Assembly: GCA_905250075.1 (NCBI GenBank)
Contig: CAJNOP010000109.1
Span: 1 to 64,000, forward strand
DNA: 64,000 nucleotides
Reading direction: 5' to 3'
From: Rotaria sp. Silwood1
Lineage: Eukaryota; Rotifera; Eurotatoria; Philodinida; Philodinidae
Part shown: positions 11,916-22,408 of the stretch, piece by piece
Layout of the letters: each line of letters starts with the position of its first letter
Position numbering within the stretch: position 1 is the stretch's first letter
The notes under the pieces: model-generated
What the model was told of the DNA's origin: nothing
The model's input: only the letters and a program-made list of their open reading frames with translations
The model's database searches: none
Made by a program: the position numbers and the translations under genes

Positions 11916-14851
11916 TCATATGTCAACATTTGACCTTTATAAACCAATTCTGATAAAAGACAAAGAGAAATTCCTGTATTGTAAAATGCCATGATCGTTT
12001 TCAACAAACAAACATCTCACAAGATGTTTGTGTACGTTAGATAAGAATACGTCATGGTCTATTTGAAAAAATATCCCGAATATCAGCGACCCATTACAAC
12101 AAGAAAAAAAGAGGTCCGTTGTATTTCTTTGGTCCCAAGAGGGTGAATTCTCGAACGCACTTGATGACACTAGCTTATGCTTAAAATAGATAAGATGCAG
12201 ATACTTTATGTGATGCAACTCAGGAAAATAGTGTGATATGATGCGACTGCTTCATCTTGAAAAGAATAGCGCGAGCGCTGCACAAAATAAACGATAGGCT
12301 GGTGATAAACGACTTTTGACACACGCATTGCATCTAATGCTTGAAATAAAACTAGTCAAATCTAGGTCAAAGTATGGACCTTAGGGCGGCGCACTCCAGA
12401 CTAATTGAGGATAATATTTATTTTAATCAGTTTTGTAATGTTGTCGTTCTACTTTTCCATCTTTGTCGTTACCACGTACACAAGCGAATGAGTCAGTACC
12501 ATAACGTCTCTTCGATATGATGAGGTAAGAAACTGATTTTCTAATTAGGACTCTACAGCGTCGGTTAGTTGACAGTGAAGAGTTTGATATGAAAGTTGTA
12601 GATAAGCAAACAGTCAACTTCGACATTATTCATGAAAATGATTGAAGATATATAACAATGCAGAAAAAGAAAGAGACGCATCTTTTGATCACTACTGTTC
12701 TGGTCTGCAAAAGATTGAAATAATATGGAATATGTAGTCGTTTTAAGATTACAGTTGAGATCAGGATAGCTCAAGTGATAAAGCAGTCGTTCATTGAAAG
12801 ATGTGAGTTTGGTGTCCATACTGACGAAAATGTTTCGCTTCGATTCATCTTTTGTACCAGTCGAGACATACCCACTATCACTATTCATCTCAATCATGTA
12901 CATAAACTTTTTTATGAAAAATTGAAATAATAATCAGTGGCCTCTGGCGCTTACTGCTTAAAGTTACATTTTCAGCATCTAATTTTACCATCAGGAATTT
13001 GGGGTGTGGATGTGGGTGGGTATGACAAGTAGATCTTTCGTACTTATAGCGACACTCAGATCCAGACCCACACCCTCAGGATCAAAGGAAATCTATTGCT
13101 TTCTTTAATGTCACTAAGAGAGGATCCACTTGAGTGGACAATCATTAAAATGATTAGCAATCCATTCATTTCTTTGTCTTCAGTTGTATCAACGTCTAAG
13201 TCAATTTTCGCGCGATATTTATTTTAATATAGTGTATATTAGTTTCTATAAATACCATTTAACTCCCCTTATAGATATAGAAAGTAATGCGATAGTTATT
13301 TAAATGTTATTAATTCATACACTAGTCGGTATTGTATCGCTGATTACCGTCTACATTATTATCACTTTATCTCGAATTTCTCTATTTTCTTTTTTATATT
13401 TTTTTAGATATCTAACTTTCAAGTACAATACGTTGGTCGACGTCATTTTTTTTTCTAGATGTATGATAAAGTCTGTTCAAACGGTTTTATCTTGTAAATA
13501 ACAGCTACGATTGAAGATCAATCAATACAAATGATATGATAGACACGGCAAAATATGTCCACCTACAAGGAACAAATGAATCGTTCTAATAATTATGCCA
13601 ATTGAAATACTCTCAAACACATGAAAGTCTTTTCTCGGATGCGTACGTTTTTTGGAATAGTTGTTGGGGATTTTTTTGTCTTTTTTTATCAGTTCTGTTT
13701 ATATATATGGACTCTCTATTATTTCTTCTTTAATTTGTAACTATTATAGTATTCTTTACTAAATTCAATTGCAATTGGTGCTATGAGCATGTCATATCTA
13801 TACTTCGTGAAGTTTATTTATTAGTTGTAACTGTGATCTCTTCGTCATCTGTTTTGACATGTGTTCATTACATTAATTGTAATGTTTTGTTTTTCATTGA
13901 GTTTTTTTCTATGTCATGAATGAAATTTGTTAAAATCTTGTAGATATTATAGTATTATCCGATTGTTGTGTTTTTTTCACTTTAATTTCTTACGTGAGGT
14001 AAACGATTGATATTTTTTTAAAATAAAGAAGAATTGAAAAAAAGATCCAGTCAATTCGAACAAAATAAAATCGCTGATAAATCGTAATTTATTAGATTAG
14101 ATCATCGATTACACCATGGCTAACGTTTAGAATTATTGGTGAATTAATCACGATTTGTCATAATAATCATTAAAAATATGGCAGAAAAACGGCGATTAAT
14201 CGTCAGTTTTTTAATGATTTCGAGAACATGGGAAGCCTCAGCACAGTTTCCTAGAGTTTCTATGAAGTTATCGACATATTTTGAAAGACTTAAGGAGATT
14301 TCTGTGAAATTCAGAAGGATTTCAAGTATCTCACAAAAATTGAAGGAGTCTTATTGAAAGTCCAGATGTTTTTGACATAGCTTAGCGAAATTCTTACAGA
14401 TGTTTGTTTTGTGCAAAAGAAATGTTCTTCCTTCTCAGTTTGTCATAGGAACAAGCTGTACAAAGTTTATTTTCAAGATCAAATCGCCCTCACACATACT
14501 TGCACTTTCTCTCCATTGTTCAGCGTATCGCCAACTCCATCGCCTCTTCCTATTCATCTCTCGTTGTCACCTATCTATCTTTCGAGGTTCATTCTTTTCT
14601 TCGGTCATCGTCTTTCTTCTCTAATTTATAATTGATGTTGACGAAAGTATTAACATTTATTTAAATAGCGTTTTCTTCTCGCGTTCGCGTTCGTTGTCAT
14701 TTGTTCACGAAACATAAAGGTAGATAGATACATAGAGATAGGCAGAGAAACAAGAGGTGTGCGTTTATTACTCTGACTACGCACACGTACTCACGATTGT
14801 TTACTTCGCCATTCTTTTTTTTATCAATCTAGTGTACAACACTCCATATTG
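11916..14851. other. Intergenic stretch with one telomere-motif palindrome
   Basis: No supportable gene. It contains palindrome C at 13001 and a diffuse inverted motif around 14075-14170 (TGATAAATCGT versus ACGATTTGTCA). A pyrimidine-rich patch at ~14480-14620 precedes the chitin-binding gene. Confidence 0.5.
13001..13077. repeat. Telomere-motif palindrome C (TGTGGG / CCCACA)
   Basis: GGGGTGTGGATGTGGGTGGG at 13001-13020 faces GACCCACACCCTC ending at 13077, with a ~45 nt spacer. Confidence 0.7.
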
Positions 14852-16181
14852 ATGAACATCATCCAAGAAGGAAGTCTGTTTCATTTTTTAACAACAGGTT
14901 CGTGCTTGTATATGCGTGATTGATATTAACATTTGCTGATAGTTTTTGTGTAGTTGTCATAATTCAGGTGGCGACCAGCAAAACTTTCAAATGTACAGAA
15001 GATGGTTTCTTTCCGGATGAACATGACTGTTGGGTCTATCATATATGTGTGGGCTCGACCCATTCCATAAAGGCTTGTAAAGGAAATCTTTTATATAATC
15101 CGATCAAGAAAGAATGCGACTCGGCAATGAATGCAAGAAACATAGACCAGTATTTGTATTATTAATATTACTGTGCCTCTTTTTCTAGGTGCAATGTAAT
15201 ACTCTTCCCGGAATACCTTCACTCCAATTTCGAAATCCAAATGGTAGGTATACTAGCAAAACAGAAATGTTCAATTTTCTTTTTTATGTTCTTGTTTAGA
15301 TTTCAAATATCCAACTGGTGTCGATAGTAGCTCAGAATTGAAATTTCTATCGCCTTTATTGCCTTATCCATCCATATCATCCGATCTGTTCTTTGGATAT
15401 TTATGCCAGTGGATCGAAAACGACTATGTTGCTGATCCAACCGATTGTAAACGCTATGCTTATTGTTCAAACGGTGAGTAAAACATAAGATCTTATGACC
15501 ACAAGCAAGATATCAACCGAATACATCTCGCTTGACTCAATTCTGAGTGAGTCTTCACGTTTCTCCAATCGAATGACACATTCCACTTTCTCACGCTCCA
15601 AAAACTTAAGTTAAGCTTTCTTGGAAAAGCTCGAACTCTACAATTAGCATTATGTCGTGAAGAAAATTCAACTCGAATTTTGCTTAAAGCCGTCCATAAA
15701 TTCAAATTCCTCACCTACAATGACCTTTACTCAAATGTTAATAAAGATCGGCAAAGCTTAGGATGTGAGTGTGAACGAAAGTCTTCTCTTTACCCACACG
15801 CTGAAAATTATTTTCCTCGTCAGTTTTTCAAGCTACTGGTTTCACAAGAAGTCTAATTTTGATTTTCGGTCAGAATACCAATAAAACTTCTTTTTTCGAA
15901 CAATGTAATAATAGTCGACACATCTCTCTGTCTGCTCGTCTAAGCCAATTCATAATTAGTCGGTTTATCTATTCGGACTTGTCCTCTATAGAATACTATT
16001 CCAATTATTATTTTTAGGTGTATCACAACCAAAGTTGTGCAAGAAGAATCTCTATTGGTCTCAACGTGAAAGAATGTGTGTTCGGCCATCGCAATTCAAG
16101 TGGAAGTCATACATGCCATGTCGTCGAAGAAACTCTATTCGATCTTTTTCTGTCTCGTTGATAGGTGCAGTGAAGAATTGA
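14852..16181 (+). CDS. Secreted protein with two chitin-binding type-2 (peritrophin-A) domains
   Basis: The model is exons 14852-14897, 14954-15132, 15189-15243, 15300-15473 and 16018-16181, 205 residues. The first three introns are each 56 nt; intron 2 has a GC donor (GCAAGA at 15133), which restores the sixth cysteine of domain 1 as DSAMNVQC. Intron 4 is 544 nt and contains a telomere-motif palindrome. Domain 1 has six cysteines: FKC, EHDC, YHIC, IKAC, KKEC and NVQC, with the aromatic FFPDEHDCWVYHIC core. Domain 2 repeats this with GYLCQWIENDYVADPTDC, RYAYC, KLC, RMC and MPC. This is the CBM14 pattern that binds chitin in extracellular matrices such as gut lining or jaws. The first exon (MNIIQEGSLFHFLTT) plus VVIIQVATS could form a signal peptide, but this start is inferred and is the weakest part of the model. 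Confidence 0.75.
15761..15803. repeat. Telomere-motif palindrome D inside intron 4 (weak)
   Basis: GGATGTGAGTGTG faces TACCCACACGCTG across ~20 nt. The arms are shorter and less exact than other copies. It lies within an intron about ten times longer than the gene's other introns. Confidence 0.45.
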
Positions 16182-17206
16182 ACACACAACGAGACTTGTT
16201 TCTTCATTGGATTGTTTTTAACAAAGACGAACAGTTTAGTTTGTTGAGGCAATGAATCAAAAACCTAATTGAGATTCAAAATGTCTCATTCTACACATGT
16301 TCTGATGTTCATTTGGAAAAAAGATGAATAATTTTAATGGTCTCACCTAGCTTCAAGTACCAACGAAATCAATAAGACAAAATATCAAATTCCGCTGGAG
16401 ACCAAAGACAGCTGATGGGTTGAAGCGAGAGACAGGATCCTCGTCTCCTGAATGTCAGATTTATCGTCTCACACAGATTTCCATTGATCAAGACAGATGA
16501 TGTTGTTTGTCTGCCGATGAGAAAAAAATCTTTATCATCTCTTTAACTGTTTACAAAAAAAATCTTTCTCGGTGTGTGGGTGTGGGTATTGAGTATCATG
16601 TTTCCATTATTTCCACACCTACACCCACATACAACGTTTGTAAAATTTGTATTTGCTTTCTGAACAAGGAGTGAATAGGTTTGCCTCCTCTTTTTCATGA
16701 ACTTTGGTAATGAATTAGAACTTTCTCAATAAACAACTAAGTTGTATATCTTCCTAATAGATAGCTGGGCAGAACTCTAGTACATTCTTTACTGTTTCAT
16801 TTCAAGAACTTAAGTACTAATTTTTAGAAATTATGTTGTGAAAAAGAATTATAAATGTGTAGTTTTTTTATATTATGGGACTGAAAGGGTAAACAATACT
16901 CATTGAGCTAGAGGCATCGACTTATAGTCAGTCCAAAGAATGCATTTTATCGTACTTTTTCTCTATAAGTATATCTCTATAAGAGCACTCATTAATATGA
17001 AAAAAGGTATTGTACACAAAGAGTTATGACTGTTGAGCCATGCTTTAAGGATGCTTGTATTGGTTTTAACAACATTCATTTTCATGAACAATTCCCTTGT
17101 GAAACAAAGTGTTTACTTTTATGGAAACTATTTTTTCATACAATTCAAACACATATCTGTGTCAGGATAAAAGTATTAATGTTTTATATCTTTCATTAAA
17201 TGTGTA
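16182..17206. other. Intergenic stretch with one palindrome
   Basis: Contains palindrome E (listed separately); no gene seen. Confidence 0.5.
16571..16630. repeat. Telomere-motif palindrome E (TGTGGG / CCCACA)
   Basis: GGTGTGTGGGTGTGGG from 16571 faces CCACACCTACACCCACA ending at 16630, with a ~25 nt spacer. Confidence 0.75.
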
Positions 17207-17759
17207 TTATTCATCGCATACGCTACAGCAAAATGGTCCAAATGCACTGTATTTCTTTTCACACGCATCTTCATGATTTCTCATTATTTTCTCAAATATT
17301 GTATGGAGAAAACGTATTTGTTTTGATTGTTGTTTGACTAATACATTTAATTGATTTATTATCGGTCGAACTTTTATTAATGCGTATATGTTAACATGAT
17401 ATCGACTGCTGGACATGAAACAATTGTCTTCGTACATTTTGTCAGGTGATCTTTGAAATTTCTTTGTCGAATATCAGATTGAAAACAACATTTGCATTTT
17501 TAACGAGTATTTTTTTGAGTTGATTGAGAAAAGGTTGTGTAGTGTGACAGGATGAAAATCTGCAAAGTGTTAATTTCTGACGACATATTAGACATTTTGA
17601 TATTTGCCGAAAAGTATTTGTGATGCATTTACGACTAAATGTATGTCCACATTAATCAGCACAAAGAGGATCCTCTAATGGATTGATACATAATGGACAA
17701 AGAATATCTTCGTGAATTCAATTTTCATTGACATATTTGTAGTTGTTACTGCTTGACAT
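17207..17759 (-). pseudogene. RING finger / TRAF-type zinc-finger protein, broken
   Basis: Read from ATG at 17759 leftwards, the sequence gives MSSSNNYKYVNEN, a TGA, then IHEDILCPLCINPLEDPLC. After a TAA inside the domain it continues CGHTFSRKCI and SKCLICRQ. This is a C3HC4 RING finger, normally an E2-binding ubiquitin ligase module. A second frame holds NFKDHLTKCTKTIVSCPAVD, a TRAF-type zinc finger. A third frame from ~17405 holds KVRPIINQLNVLVKQQSKQI, a heptad-like coiled coil as in TRAF proteins, ending at TAA 17207. So one ancestral RING-TRAF-coiled-coil gene is now spread over three frames with two early stops. At least four lesions are visible. The family is common in bdelloid genomes; no functional product is expected. 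Confidence 0.75.
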
Positions 17760-18821
17760 GTCAAACAGTATCAGTAGTAAGGTAGAACAAAACAGACGAA
17801 GAGATAAACTCGTTATTTTTTATGTTGTTCATGTGTGAATTAAAAAGCGATCGAATATGTTTCGATAGGAGCATATCAACCAAGCAAAAAATAAGGAAGA
17901 CGACCGATATTGCTAGTCCAAAGTGGTCGCAACCCTCATCCAGATTAGTCAGTGGAAGAGAAAAATAATACGAAAAAACACGGCCGAATACGACCGAAAA
18001 AGAGCGTGCGCGGCCGTTTCTCTCTGTAAGCACACTCCCTAAATCTCGACCTGAGTTCAACCCAAGCGTATTCGATATCTGACGAGCATCGTGACGGCTA
18101 ACCACATTGTGGAAGGAGAGTGATGTCAATTTAGACGGTTCGGACAGACGAGTGACGCTCGCCTACGTTATGCACAATTACAAACTAGTCGAACACAAAT
18201 GAGTTTGACCAGTCTGAATCATCACTCGTGTGCATCATGACTAGCCCTTTGTATGTGAGCACGCACTAAACAGCTCTAATTCAGACTATCCTAAACCCTT
18301 CGAACAACTCATTTTGTCCGATCGAAATTAACCAATCCAATTTGTTCAGACCGTTCAGTGATGGAAAAAAAGAAGCAGAATACAATGCAAGGAATTCTTC
18401 ACACAAGTATCATTCGTTAATTTTAACTGATATTGAATCACGCGCTTTTAGAATATGAACAATAGATACATTTCCTTCAAAAAAAGAGAGTTGACAAGGA
18501 AATTATTTGATTGTTAAGCACTGTTAGATCTTGTAAAGCAGATAAGTACAAGTGTATGATAGAATCCAAGAATAATAAGGCCAACACTGTCTATTGCCAC
18601 ATTTCAGTTTGCATAATGGCATCTCATCTACGCGACAGCAATATTTTTTTCTTTGTGCTAGTGTCAATGCTCCTATTGTGTTTGTGTTTTATGGTGTGAG
18701 TCGGTGTGGAGTGTGGTTGTGGGAGTAGGGTGTAGTTCATCTACACTACCACAACCTCAAAGAGATAAATTGATGATAGATCATTTGAATGATTTTTAAA
18801 GTTAATGCTATTTGTCTAAGG
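17760..18821. other. Intergenic stretch with one palindrome
   Basis: Somewhat richer in G+C around 17930-18370 than the neighbourhood. A loose inverted motif (GAACACAAATGAGTTTG near 18191 versus CAACTCATTTTGTCCGATC near 18304) may be a decayed mobile element. No gene seen. Confidence 0.4.
18692..18758. repeat. Telomere-motif palindrome F
   Basis: GGTGTGAGTCGGTGTGGAGTG and GGTTGTGGGAGTAGGGTGTAG face ACACTACCACAACC. The arms are imperfect but keep the G-first, C-last order. Confidence 0.55.
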
Positions 18822-20823
18822 AGATTATGAACATGATAAAATTGCCCAATAGCATATATTTCAAATAATTCCATTCATTTTCAAGTTGTTGATCACTTAG
18901 TTGAATTAAATATTTTTCGTCCAGATCTAGCCATTCAACATCTTTTGTTATTTGTATCTTTTTTGTTTGGCATTGATGTTTTTGAATAATATAACGCTAG
19001 TTGATGCAACTGCGATTGAATATAAACAAATCAAACATTAATCGCGAATTTTTTGCTAAAAAAAAAATTCATAAGAGACATCCATATAAAATCGTTTCTT
19101 GTTACTGTTTCATAATTAGACCCTTAAATAGAGCTACTTGAGATGTATAGTTTATTTCCATTTAAATTCTTATAAGATTCAAAACGAAGAAAATCCATTG
19201 ATAATTTGATATTCTAGTGCAATGTATAAGAGTACACGAAAGATAGAATAAGTTCTTCAATGTGTCTACATGTTAGACATGAACAAACTGATCTTGTGAG
19301 GAACGTATCCTAGTGATTACAAACTTTCGAGGTCAGTTTTTGACCAAACTAATTGAATCGCAATGACCTCAAAAAAAAACTCGAAAGGCTTTCGTGCTAG
19401 TGACTCATGGTTTCCTACATATGATTTAAGTTATGACGAGCAGCATGAGATCGAAACAACTTTATTAAACAGGTACCATTAATTTGCCCTTGAAAATGTC
19501 AATGTTATTAAAGTTTGTTTTTTTGATTTTGACTTGTTTCTATGTAATGAAGAGAGATGCTGAAGTTTTGGTTTAAATATTGTATCATGTTGTTATTTTC
19601 CATGAATTAAAGAACTGCTAGAAATTAGATATTTCACTATTACAGTTTTACAATTTCATAATTCAATCTAGTTAGAGAATTTAATTATAGGGTGATTCCA
19701 TGGGGTTTATACCNNNNNNNNNNNNNNNNNNNNNNNNNNNNNNNNNNNNNNNNNNNNNNNNNNNNNNNNNNNNNNNNNNNNNNNNNNNNNNNNNNNNNNN
19801 NNNNNNNNNNNNNTTGACATTTGATATACATTTCATTAAATCCGGAATGATATTTAAACAATTCCAAACATCAAAAGTTTGTGTATATTGTTGTTTCAAC
19901 TGTAGAAATACATTGATTAATTCATCAAAGAAAAATCATTTCAATGATAGAGATAATTGATGCGTTGAACCATCTAAATATTCGAAGAGAACATGAATGA
20001 TCTTGTTCTGATGGTCATGTTATTAATTTTAAGATTGTTATTATCTATTGTTGACGATCAATAAACAATATTGAATTATTAATATTTTTTTTTCTCATAT
20101 ATCAATAAATAATATCGGTCATATTTGATAATAGTCTGAAACAAATCGATGATCGGTTAAAATTCGTTTCTTTAAGTAACATCAATACTAACTCTTGTGG
20201 TTCAGTTATTGTATCATTTAAATTTTACTTTTAATACCATATAATTGTGAACCACGTAAAATTTTTTCTGATGGATAATATTTTGAAATAAATGTATTCG
20301 GATATATCCATGTTTCATGATTTTCATTATTCGAACACGATTTATTAAAGACTTTTCCATAAATAATCAAATATTAAACAAAAAAAATCTTTCACGTATG
20401 TTAGAACGTGCTATGTTTTCTTCATCGAAGAAATAATTGTAAGATAGTTGCATAGAATCAATATGATTGATAATACGATTTGCTGAATATATTGATATAA
20501 GATCATTTTGTTCGTATTCAAATAATGTATAAACATATGTAAGAAGCCATACTTATTTATTAGAACAACTATCAAATGATTGTGACAATTATTATCATCA
20601 ATAAGTAATAACTAGCGTGAAACAAATTGAACTGCTTGTTGATATTGAACAAGGCCAGTTGAATAAGAATGAACAATATACATTCACAAATGGTATCAAT
20701 TAATACTTGATCATGTAGGATAGACTTAACTAATTTATTTTGATATTCTTCAAATGTATGTCGAGCCATTTCAGAATTGTTTTCATTATTATCATCTGCA
20801 GTCGTTATTAACGGAACATACAT
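18822..20823 (-). pseudogene. Decayed gene, probably an alpha-helical repeat protein
   Basis: Reading leftwards from 20823, coding-like pieces appear in changing frames. They include ARHTFEEYQNKLVKSILHDQ, NDLISIYSANRIINHIDS followed by NYFFDEENIARSNIRERFF, ETWIYPNTFISKYYPSEKI, EPQELVLMLLKETNFN, HVLFEYLDGSTHQLSLSLK then a TGA and FFDELINVFLQLKQQYTQTF, and near 18940-18840 EWLDLDEKYLIQLSDQQLE. The pieces are helix-rich and leucine-patterned. I do not recognise the family with certainty; armadillo/HEAT-like helical proteins of bdelloids are the best guess. Stops (TAG after VSR, TGA after SLSLK) and frameshifts show decay. The first visible codon directly follows a telomere-motif tract, so the 5' end looks truncated. 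A 100-N gap splits the locus. Confidence 0.55.
19714..19813. other. Assembly gap (100 N)
   Basis: Exactly 100 N, the conventional size for a gap of unknown length. It lies inside the decayed minus-strand gene. Confidence 0.99.
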
Positions 20824-20848
20824 CTACATCCACGCCCACACCCTCAAC
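20822..20848. repeat. Single-armed telomere-motif tract
   Basis: ACATCCACGCCCACACCCTC on the plus strand, without a G-rich partner nearby. It abuts the 5' limit of the minus-strand pseudogene. Confidence 0.55.
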
Positions 20849-20969
20849 GTATTAAAAACAGGTTCAGATTCTTCAGGACTCTCGGTCCGTAATTCGACGC
20901 AAGTTTTGACATGTTAGAATGTGATAAATGTGTGATAATGAACTAATAAATCATTAATCATCAACTACA

Positions 20970-21098
20970 TACTTTACTTTATCTTATATTACCTCATCTA
21001 ACTTTTTTGGTAAAGTAAGAGAATTCACTTTACTTTACTTAATGTTCGAGTAGAGTAGGGTCACTTTACTTTATCCAGTAAAGTAAAGATAAAGTGCC
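20970..21098. repeat. ACTTTACTTTA palindromic cluster
   Basis: The unit TTTACT and its complement AGTAAA occur repeatedly. 21062-21096 is a near-perfect palindrome (CACTTTACTTTATC facing AAAGATAAAGTG). An outer inverted pair lies at 20971 and 21009. Confidence 0.65.
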
Positions 21099-21118
21099 AC
21101 CACTGTTTACAACTGCGC

Positions 21119-21146
21119 TCACCTGCACCCATACCCACACTCACCC
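21119..21146. repeat. Single-armed telomere-motif tract
   Basis: CACCTGCACCCATACCCACA followed by CTCACCCTC on the plus strand, in the same orientation as the tract at 20822. Confidence 0.5.
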
Positions 21147-21214
21147 TCTTTTACAATTGTATAACTCATACCATTACTAATCTCACATGTGATATTTATC
21201 TCTAATGTAATCGT

Positions 21215-21996
21215 GTTGATTCACTTAGATGTCTTGTTTGACGTGAGATTTGGAATGATCAAATAGATTGTCTCAATGGCAGAACTGATCAAATACAGTG
21301 TTTCGATTGAGAAGTAAACGAGTGCGATAAAAACAAGTATTGATGCGAGAATGAATTATGTATTCCGAAACCGTTTTCGATTCTTGGTCATTCTGACATC
21401 AGATGTCTGGATTGATCGGATAAACAAATTTCAGAAATCGATCTAACCATACAATGATTTCAACAGACTGAAACTAACTGTGAAAAACGTTTATGTCGAT
21501 CAGACTGCACAATTTCATATGATAATGAGCAATGTGTCGAAGATTCTGCTGTATATCGTAATGGATGACATCTCTTGTTACTTCAATTGATAAGTGCACA
21601 AGGAAATTTATCCTATGATTGTTGGATGACTTTATCTTGTTTGGAAAAAAGGATACAGATCGGATCGATGGACCACGATGTAACAACCACTTTTTATTCT
21701 CCTATCTTTGACAGCCATGATCAACCTGGTGTGTTTATCACTAAACTTCTAATTATTTTAGTTCTTCATGATCATGTAAGATTTTTATATGAAAAATGAA
21801 TGCTTGATATTTGAATATTGATTCAACTTTTCCACTCGATTACGTTTGCCATGATGAAGGATTTCATGGTTTTTTTTTGTCTGCATATCGTCATAGAATC
21901 TATGCTTGTCAACACAATTATGAGATAAGTTTTGAATCGAGTGTCAACCACGAAAACAAGTTCACCATTGTGATTATGCTGTTATTTTATTCGTGA
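21215..21996 (+). pseudogene. LDL-receptor class A-like protein interrupted by TGA codons
   Basis: One reading frame (codon phase of 21245) runs from about 21215 to TGA 21797 and has a cysteine-rich LDLa-like character. Its segments include QIDCLNGRTDQIQC, NECDKNKY then CENELCIPKPF, RCLD then SDK, CEKRLCRSDC and NEQCVED, each cluster with the Cys and acidic spacing of LDLa modules that bind calcium. Six in-frame stops interrupt it, at 21239, 21308, 21341, 21413, 21455 and 21566. All six are TGA, and no frameshift is needed between them. At several of them (KY-stop-C, CLD-stop-SD, RNG-stop-HL) arginine would be the family-typical residue. A downstream piece (FPLDYVCHDEGFHGFF, ~21820) in another frame may be a further exon. 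The product would be a secreted or membrane receptor ectodomain. I call it a pseudogene; recoding is a remote alternative. Confidence 0.6.
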
Positions 21997-22219
21997 CATA
22001 CATACATTTTTTTTTGTGATATTTTTGTGATATTTTTTTTGGATGCTTATGAAAGATAAGAGTCAAAAGACAAGACAACGATGATAAACAGAGAAGGAAT
22101 CACAAGGAAGGGAAAAAAGCAAAACGAAATCGAGGCAGTGATGACATCATTGACGTGCATTGTTGTTTTTCTTTTTGTCTGTTCTTCCATTACCGCACGT
22201 TTTGAAATCGAAGACACCG

Positions 22220-22294
22220 CGTCGGGGGAAGGGATCAAACCTTCTAGTATCTGACTAACAATCGGATACATAGAATCAATACACCATCCCCGAC
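22220..22294 (-). tRNA. tRNA-like fold, anticodon position GUU (Asn), possibly a pseudogene
   Basis: On the minus strand the segment is 74 nt plus one discriminator base. GTCGGGG (22294-22288) and CCCCGAC (22227-22221) pair as a 7/7 acceptor stem. GAAGG and CCTTC form a 5/5 T-stem around the 7-nt loop TTTGATC. An anticodon stem of 4/5 pairs (TCCGA/TCAGA) encloses TTGTTAG, with U at position 33 and GTT as the anticodon. The variable loop is 5 nt. Against a functional tRNA: base 8 is A instead of U, the T-loop lacks the usual C56, and the D-stem pairs badly. It does not closely resemble typical animal tRNA-Asn. A decayed tRNA gene is the best reading. Confidence 0.45.
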
Positions 22295-22408
22295 AGCAGT
22301 TTCATTGTATTGTTGTGAACAAAAAGACTCATCTCAGAAAACTGAATCTATATCTATATGAAAGTTCGACGATTGATTCAAAACGGACAACACTCAAATA
22401 TAGGTTCT

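Noticed and set aside
12565-12903. 112-codon minus-strand open frame
   Set aside because: Longest frame in this intergenic stretch but without motifs or neighbours that support coding.
17761-18129. 122-codon minus-strand open frame adjoining the RING-TRAF pseudogene
   Set aside because: Less AT-rich sequence keeps the frame open by chance; the translation has no family-like pattern.
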